10,715 nt of DNA. It comes from Odoribacter sp. UBA944 (GTDB taxonomy: Bacteria; Bacteroidota; Bacteroidia; Bacteroidales; Marinifilaceae). This document shows, piece by piece, positions 7,352-10,715 of this stretch; the first letter of the stretch is position 1, and every line of letters starts with the position of its first letter. The notes under the pieces were generated by a model that searched no databases, was not told where the DNA came from, and saw only the letters and a program-made list of their open reading frames with translations. The DNA is taken from positions 55,312-66,026 of the forward strand of contig DBDA01000001.1 in NCBI GenBank assembly GCA_002293375.1, in the 5' to 3' direction. The translations under genes and the position numbers were made by a program.

Positions 7352-7463
7352 AATTTATTTTATCGTACAAATCGTTTTTCTGTAATCCCCGTTGCCTCTC
7401 TTCGTAAACCCGTTGCTTAGCAGGAATTTCACGGAGAATTTGTTCTATGGTTGTCACATTCAT
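7341..7463 (-). CDS. Small ORF (40 aa) overlapping the MATE start, possible leader or coupled peptide
   Basis: ATG at 7461-7463 opens a 40-residue frame, MNVTTIEQILREIPAKQRVY and on to DKINFER, charged and probably helical. I recognise no family. It lies between the zf-ribbon_2 gene and the MATE gene in the same direction and ends inside the MATE reading frame: TTGAAAGATAA (7341-7351) contains both the MATE TTG and this ORF's TAA. Ribosomes ending here could restart at the weak TTG. It may equally be the tail of a lost gene, since the frame is open further upstream without another ATG. Confidence 0.4.
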   Translation of the reverse strand: MNVTTIEQILREIPAKQRVYEERQRGLQKNDLYDKINFER

Positions 7464-7528
7464 AGTGCAACGATGCTTTCCCCATTTCCTTATTTTTTCC
7501 TTGTCGGATGGTTTATTTGTCTGTATGC

Positions 7529-7804
7529 TTACTCTTTCTGCCAGCGCTTTAAGGTGGACAGGAACTCGCGCAGGAGCGGACGGGCTTCGTCGGCAGTGAA
7601 ATTGTTGCCCGTCTCGGCGTTCCAATGGTCAATGTATTGCAGGTTGGTCTCCATCATCTCTTCCATCGTAACATCACGGGTAAATGCCCCGTTCTGGTAG
7701 CAATAACGGCAATACTCTTTGTTCGGCGTACCATCGGCATTCGTGCCGAAATCCTCTGCGGACTTCATATGCATTCCACAACTTTGACAAATTAATTCTT
7801 TCAT
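7529..7804 (-). CDS. Small zinc-ribbon protein (zf-ribbon_2 / PF12674 type)
   Basis: A 91-residue soluble protein with two CxxC pairs, C6-QS-C9 and C32-RY-C35, which should hold one zinc ion. The layout, CQSCGMHM then EDFGTNADGTPNKEYCRYCYQNGAFTRDVTMEEMME, is the hallmark of the putative zinc ribbon family PF12674, common in Bacteroidota and Firmicutes and of unknown function. The C-terminal half is helical and ends in LKRWQKE. The ATG at 7802-7804 is 27 bases after the rhuM stop with no promoter boxes between them, so it is probably co-transcribed with rhuM. Confidence 0.85.
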   Translation of the reverse strand: MKELICQSCGMHMKSAEDFGTNADGTPNKEYCRYCYQNGAFTRDVTMEEMMETNLQYIDHWNAETGNNFTADEARPLLREFLSTLKRWQKE

Positions 7805-7831
7805 GTTGATTGTTTTATTTTTATAACATAT

Positions 7832-8851
7832 CTACTCCTCACCCATTACTCTCCTCATCTCCCTATCAAAATCCGATTCAAACAAGCGGTCTTGCACGAT
7901 GCGGTATTTTTCAAATTCGCTTTCGGCAAATGACTTTGCGATGAGGGCGGTCACTTTTCCGCTATCCTGTAATATCTCCCTATCATCAGCTTCTAGGAAG
8001 CGGTCGAGGCGTTTTGCCCACTCTTCCATTGTCATGGGGATCTGTTTTTTGGCGCGGTCTTCCGCCAAATCCAAGTAAGCATTGACGATACGCCCCAATG
8101 AATCCAGTTCGGTTTCGGTCAGGTAGTTTTTAGCCACGGAAACATCGGTTTTCACTATTTTTCCGTCCGGACTGTTCTCCCAAGAAGTCAAGCCCATGTG
8201 CTCTTTTTCGGCGTTTGCCCTTGCTACGATCAATTCGGCTGCCGTGTGACCGTGAACAGCATAGTGCAGTTTGTTTTGCACTTTGGCGAAAAACTCGCGG
8301 GTAGTCGGTGCATCCTTGTTATAGTCCATTGCCGTAGCGTAAATGTCGGTTATCTTCTGGTAAAAGCGGCGTTCGCTCAGGCGGATCTCGCGAATTTCGG
8401 CCAGCAGGTGTTCAAAGTAATCTTCACCAAGAAATGCACCGTTTTCCATTCGTTTGCGGTCGATCACATATCCCCGAATAGCGTAATCCCGCAAAACGGA
8501 AGTTGCCCATTGGCGGAACTGTGTGGCCCGTTGAGAGTTGATGCGATAACCGATAGAGATAATGGCGTCCAGGTTGTAGAACTTTGTTTGGTAATTCTTG
8601 CCGTCTGTGGCAGTTGTTTCCAAAATGGAAATAACTGAATTTTCATCCAATTCTCCTGCTTGAAAGATGTTGGAAAGATGCTTACTTACGGCAGGCACAT
8701 TTACATCAAAAAGTTCAGCCATTGCCTTTTGCGTCAGCCATACGGTATGATCCTGTACCCGCACCTCAATGGTATTTCCACCTGTTTGCGAAGTAAATAC
8801 CAAAAACTCGGCGGTACTGTTGCGGATTTGCGGATTTTTTTTCTTTGTCAT
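7832..8851 (-). CDS. RhuM-family protein (virulence_RhuM), full length
   Basis: A 339-residue protein with the full RhuM-family architecture. The N-terminal part has VWLTQKAMAELFDVNVPAV at 37-55, a helix-turn-helix-like segment, then SKHLSNIFQAGELDENSV (56-73), FYNLDAIISIGYRINSQRATQFRQWATSVLRDY (91-123), and the C-terminal part has NKLHYAVHGHTAAELIVARANAEKEHMGLTSW (193-224). No secretion signal or membrane segment is present. The family is named after rhuM of Salmonella pathogenicity island 3 and is widespread in accessory regions, sometimes next to or fused to Fic/Doc domains; its molecular activity is not established. The ATG at 8849-8851 is well placed behind a strong promoter. The zf-ribbon_2 gene follows closely. 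A second, truncated copy of the family lies at 4171-4503. Confidence 0.87.
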   Translation of the reverse strand: MTKKKNPQIRNSTAEFLVFTSQTGGNTIEVRVQDHTVWLTQKAMAELFDVNVPAVSKHLSNIFQAGELDENSVISILETTATDGKNYQTKFYNLDAIISIGYRINSQRATQFRQWATSVLRDYAIRGYVIDRKRMENGAFLGEDYFEHLLAEIREIRLSERRFYQKITDIYATAMDYNKDAPTTREFFAKVQNKLHYAVHGHTAAELIVARANAEKEHMGLTSWENSPDGKIVKTDVSVAKNYLTETELDSLGRIVNAYLDLAEDRAKKQIPMTMEEWAKRLDRFLEADDREILQDSGKVTALIAKSFAESEFEKYRIVQDRLFESDFDREMRRVMGEE

Positions 8852-8857
8852 CGCTTT

Positions 8858-8890
8858 TTATTTCAATGGGGAACAAGTGTTTCGTTTCAT
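8858..8890 (-). other. Ten-codon upstream ORF in the rhuM leader
   Basis: ATG at 8888-8890 opens MKRNTCSPLK and stops at TAA (8858-8860), seven bases before the rhuM start codon. It lies just behind the -7 box, so it could be translated. The sequence around it resembles the start of the beta-propeller lipoprotein gene, so it may be a relic rather than a functional leader. Confidence 0.3.
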
Positions 8891-8891
8891 A

Positions 8892-8924
8892 CAAATATAT
8901 AAAAAGCCATCGGAAAAACACAAA
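8892..8924 (-). promoter_or_regulatory. Bacteroidota-type promoter of the rhuM operon
   Basis: On the minus strand TTTG (8921-8924) is followed after 21 bases by TATATTTG (8892-8899), an exact fit to the TTTG-N19-21-TAnnTTTG consensus. The transcript would start near 8887 and carry a leader of about 35 bases before rhuM. Confidence 0.8.
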
Positions 8925-8950
8925 ACCTGTTGCCCTAAAATAAAACGGAG

Positions 8951-8979
8951 AAGCATCAATCATAATCGATAAATCACTA
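8951..8979 (+). repeat. Direct repeat copy 1 in the rhuM/VOC intergenic region
   Basis: Begins AAGCATCAATCATAATCGAT. It matches copy 2 (8991-9019) at 22 of 29 positions without gaps, including the block ATCAATCAT. It lies upstream of a weak -7-like box (TATATTTA, 8978-8985) facing the VOC gene. It is probably a regulator site. Confidence 0.5.
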
Positions 8980-8985
8980 TATTTA
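8978..8985 (+). promoter_or_regulatory. Weak -7-like box for the VOC operon
   Basis: TATATTTA matches seven of eight positions of TAnnTTTG and faces the VOC gene, about 60 bases ahead of its ATG. No TTTG lies 19-21 bases upstream, so the promoter may need an activator. The box is flanked on both sides by the 29-bp direct repeats. Confidence 0.3.
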
Positions 8986-8990
8986 CACAA

Positions 8991-9019
8991 AAGTATCAAT
9001 CATGATAGACGAAATACTA
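8991..9019 (+). repeat. Direct repeat copy 2 in the rhuM/VOC intergenic region
   Basis: Begins AAGTATCAATCATGATAGAC and repeats copy 1 with a start-to-start distance of exactly 40 bases, close to four DNA helical turns, which would put both sites on the same face of the helix. It lies 25 bases before the VOC start codon. Confidence 0.5.
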
Positions 9020-9044
9020 AAGGAATAAACCAAAAAATACAGCT

Positions 9045-9443
9045 ATGAAATTCAACAACGTAAGATTATTAGTCAAAGACTACCGGAAGTGTTTCGATTT
9101 CTATACCCAAAAACTGGGTTTTGAGCCGCTATGGGATGTGGAGGAGCGTTACGGTGCCTTTAAAGTAGCCGATGGGATCGAAGGATTAGCCATATTCCTG
9201 AGCGACTATATGGCTCCGGTGGTCGGCAACGCGGATGAGGTGCAGCCTGTAGGTGGGCGCGAAAAATCAATGATCTCGTTCGAGGTGGAGAACGTGGACA
9301 AAACCCACGGCGAACTCCGGGGCAAAGGCGTTTCGTTCATCAACGAGCCTACCGATATGCCCGGTTGGGGAATGCGTGTCGTTCATTTGCGCGACCCGGA
9401 AGAAAACCTGATCGAGCTGTATACTCCACTACAAACCAAATAG
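9045..9443 (+). CDS. VOC superfamily protein (glyoxalase/bleomycin-resistance fold)
   Basis: A 132-residue cytoplasmic protein with two beta-alpha-beta-beta-beta modules of the vicinal oxygen chelate fold. The first module opens KFNNVRLLVKDYRKCFDFYTQKLGFEPLWDVEERYGAF; the second has MISFEVENVDKTHGELRGKGVSFINEPTDMPGWGMRVVHLRDPEENLIELYTP. Glu124 in NLIELY is in the usual metal-ligand position; the other ligands cannot be assigned with certainty. Families with this fold include glyoxalase I, drug-binding resistance proteins and dioxygenases; the exact reaction is not readable from sequence. It is the first gene of a probable operon with a DNA glycosylase-like gene and an AlkD-like gene, which suggests a role against a reactive electrophile or drug. 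The ATG at 9045 is the first in frame. Confidence 0.85.
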   Translation: MKFNNVRLLVKDYRKCFDFYTQKLGFEPLWDVEERYGAFKVADGIEGLAIFLSDYMAPVVGNADEVQPVGGREKSMISFEVENVDKTHGELRGKGVSFINEPTDMPGWGMRVVHLRDPEENLIELYTPLQTK

Positions 9444-9460
9444 AAAAAGAGAGCACAAAT

Positions 9461-9514
9461 GTGATCACGGGCATTTACATCCCGGTGGAGAAAATTAAAA
9501 ATACCCCATCATGA
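9461..9514 (+). pseudogene. 17-codon frame resembling the start of a second VOC gene, coupled to the glycosylase-like gene
   Basis: From GTG at 9461 the frame reads V-ITGIYIPVEKIKNTPS and stops at TGA, which overlaps the next gene's ATG as ATGA (9511-9514). ITGIYIPVE is the kind of first beta strand seen at the start of many VOC proteins, so this may be the stump of a second VOC gene whose body was deleted. It may also act as a short coupling leader. The stretch is too short for certainty. Confidence 0.35.
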
Positions 9515-10335
9515 ACGAATTACCCGAAAATCAAAGACTACGCCGCCAGATCGAAGAGATACTGGTTGGCAAAACCATTACCGGAGTGTTTAACGCGACG
9601 AAACCTCACAAGTTTCTTTTTTGGTTCGGCGATCCTCTTAGTTACAATAAGTTACTGACCGGCAGGCGCATTGAGTCTTCCGAAAGTTATGGAATGTTCG
9701 TGGATCTGCTGACGGACGAACACACGAAGATCAGTGTCGGGGACGGCACGAACCTGAGGTACGGCACCATCACTAAGAAGGTGCCCGACAGCTATCAACT
9801 GTTGCTCACCCTCGACGATAACAGCTATCTTGTCTTCAGCGCGGGGATGTTCGGTTTTATTGCCGCTTACGACGGGATATACGACGAAATGTATTACCAA
9901 AAGAGCAGGAACAGCATCTCTCCGTTAACCGATGATTTCGACGAGCGCTATTTTGACGAGCTGTTCGCGAAGAGTAAATCCACTCTGTCCGCCAAGTTGT
10001 TTTTGGCTACCGAACAACGGATTCCCGGAATCGGGAACGGTGTGTTGCAGGATATACTTTTCAACGCCGGGGTAAATCCCAAGCGGCAGTTAAAATCCCT
10101 GTCCGATGCTGAAAAATCGGCGATGTTCCGCTCAGTCAAGACCACACTGAAAGAGATGACCGCAGGGGGAGGACGGGACACGGAGACCGACCTGTTCGGA
10201 AACAAAGGCGGGTACAAAACCATCCTTTCCAAAAATACGGTCAATACCCCCTGTCCCGTTTGCGGGAACATTATCGTCAAAGAAGCGTTCTCCGGCGGAG
10301 CGATCTACTATTGTCCCAGCTGTCAAAAAATGTAA
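9511..10335 (+). CDS. Fpg/Nei (formamidopyrimidine-DNA glycosylase / endonuclease VIII) family protein without the N-terminal proline
   Basis: A 274-residue protein of the Fpg/Nei base-excision repair family. It keeps the family plan: N-terminal ELPE (residues 3-6), a beta-sandwich domain, a helix-two-turn-helix with TEQRIPGIGNGVLQDILFNAGVNPKR (167-192), and a C-terminal zinc finger with Cys248, Cys251, Cys268 and Cys271. The start reads M-N-E-L-P-E, whereas classic members read M-P-E-L-P-E or M-P-E-G-P, where the proline exposed after Met removal is the catalytic nucleophile. The zinc-finger loop also lacks the usual arginine (GGAIYYC in place of GR-type loops). I recall a subfamily with M-x-ELPE starts, but its activity is not settled for me. 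It lies 67 bases after the VOC gene and 21 before the AlkD-like gene, so it is likely co-expressed with both. Confidence 0.85.
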   Translation: MNELPENQRLRRQIEEILVGKTITGVFNATKPHKFLFWFGDPLSYNKLLTGRRIESSESYGMFVDLLTDEHTKISVGDGTNLRYGTITKKVPDSYQLLLTLDDNSYLVFSAGMFGFIAAYDGIYDEMYYQKSRNSISPLTDDFDERYFDELFAKSKSTLSAKLFLATEQRIPGIGNGVLQDILFNAGVNPKRQLKSLSDAEKSAMFRSVKTTLKEMTAGGGRDTETDLFGNKGGYKTILSKNTVNTPCPVCGNIIVKEAFSGGAIYYCPSCQKM

Positions 10336-10356
10336 GGTAGACACAACACAAATGAT

Positions 10357-10715
10357 ATGAAACAACAAATTCTCACAGAGATCCGTCAGGCGTTGAGAGA
10401 CAGTGCCGACGAGAAGACGCTGGCTTCGGGCGATCGGTTCTTCAAAGAAGAGGTGAAAATGTATGGGGTCAAAGTTCCGGTGGTGAACGAGATCGGGAAA
10501 CTCGCCTTCGGGAAAATTCGCGATCTCTCGAAACAGGAAATCTTCGAGCTGTGCGAGGAACTTTGGCAGTCGGGATACAGCGAGGAGGGATATATCGCCT
10601 GCAACCTGTCATACGCCCTACGCAAACAATTTGAACCCGCCGATTTTACCGTTTTCGAGCGTTGGGTGAAGAACTACATCTCTAACTGGGCTACCTGCGA
10701 CACGCTGTGCAACCA
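10357..10715 (+). CDS. AlkD-like DNA alkylation repair protein (partial, runs off the right edge)
   Basis: The first 119 residues of a DNA alkylation repair enzyme (PF08713 family; helical HEAT-like repeats that remove positively charged alkylated bases such as 7-methylguanine or 3-methyladenine). Family signs are GDRFFKEEVKMYGVKVPVV near residues 28-46, ELCEELWQSGYSEEGYIACNLSYALRKQF in the middle, and RWVKNYISNWATCDTLCN at the window edge, where the aspartate of TCD belongs to the conserved region of the active-site cleft. Full-length members are roughly 230 residues, so about half is missing. An ATG at 10352 is followed at once by a stop; the ATG at 10357-10359 is the real start. It is the third gene of the VOC and glycosylase-like operon. 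Confidence 0.9.
   Translation, partial: MKQQILTEIRQALRDSADEKTLASGDRFFKEEVKMYGVKVPVVNEIGKLAFGKIRDLSKQEIFELCEELWQSGYSEEGYIACNLSYALRKQFEPADFTVFERWVKNYISNWATCDTLCN

Noticed and set aside
7464..7625. Longer version of the small ORF upstream of the MATE gene
   Set aside because: Its first part lies out of frame inside the zf-ribbon_2 gene and reads as compositional shadow; only the part from the ATG at 7463 was kept.
2597..8851. Idea that Fic, RhuM fragment and full RhuM form one defence island or single new system
   Set aside because: Unrelated housekeeping-type genes (flavoprotein, lipoprotein, MATE) lie between them, each module has its own promoter or is broken, and no core defence effector is seen.
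8766..8999. Minus-strand 77-aa ORF running across the rhuM start and its promoter
   Set aside because: It overlaps the strong rhuM promoter and the rhuM N-terminus in another frame; its KHLFPI segment is explained by the shared leader sequence.

Overview
The window comes from a bacterium of the Bacteroidota, most likely Bacteroidales. The main reason is the promoter type: the clearest promoters here have a TTTG box 20-21 bp upstream of a TAnnTTTG box, the form used by the Bacteroidota housekeeping sigma factor. The protein families (large FtsX-type permease, lipoprotein beta-propeller, RhuM proteins, zf-ribbon_2 protein) and mostly absent Shine-Dalgarno sequences fit. No rRNA, tRNA, CRISPR array, insertion sequence or phage gene was seen.

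Layout. Positions 1-8851 read almost entirely on the minus strand and 9045-10715 on the plus strand. From right to left on the minus strand: an intact rhuM-family gene followed by a zf-ribbon_2 protein; a tiny ORF overlapping a MATE efflux transporter that must start at TTG; a lipoprotein with a PQQ-type beta-propeller; a broken two-gene remnant (headless winged-helix gene plus tailless rhuM gene); a flavodoxin-fold flavoprotein reductase with four clustered cysteines; a VbhA-type antitoxin and Fic toxin pair; and an ABC transporter ATPase coupled by a GTGA overlap to an FtsX-type permease that leaves the window on the left. On the plus strand lies a probable detoxification and DNA-repair operon: VOC (glyoxalase-fold) protein, Fpg/Nei-type DNA glycosylase-like protein, and a partial AlkD-like DNA alkylation repair protein that leaves the window on the right.

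How the parts work together. The ATPase and permease form one exporter or lipoprotein-release-type ABC system. The Fic pair is a self-contained toxin-antitoxin module with its own strong promoter. The three plus-strand genes all point to handling reactive small molecules or repairing the base damage they cause. The rhuM genes, the Fic pair and the decayed cassette are the accessory part of the region; they are visibly richer in A+T than the transporter and beta-propeller genes and look acquired.

Most notable: a Fpg/Nei-like protein whose start reads M-N-E-L-P-E, without the catalytic N-terminal proline; a pair of 29-bp direct repeats exactly 40 bp apart in the divergent rhuM/VOC intergenic region; a shared promoter-leader segment upstream of both rhuM and the beta-propeller lipoprotein gene; and the rhuM-containing cassette that lost both outer ends. 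I do not see convincing evidence for a wholly new multi-gene system.
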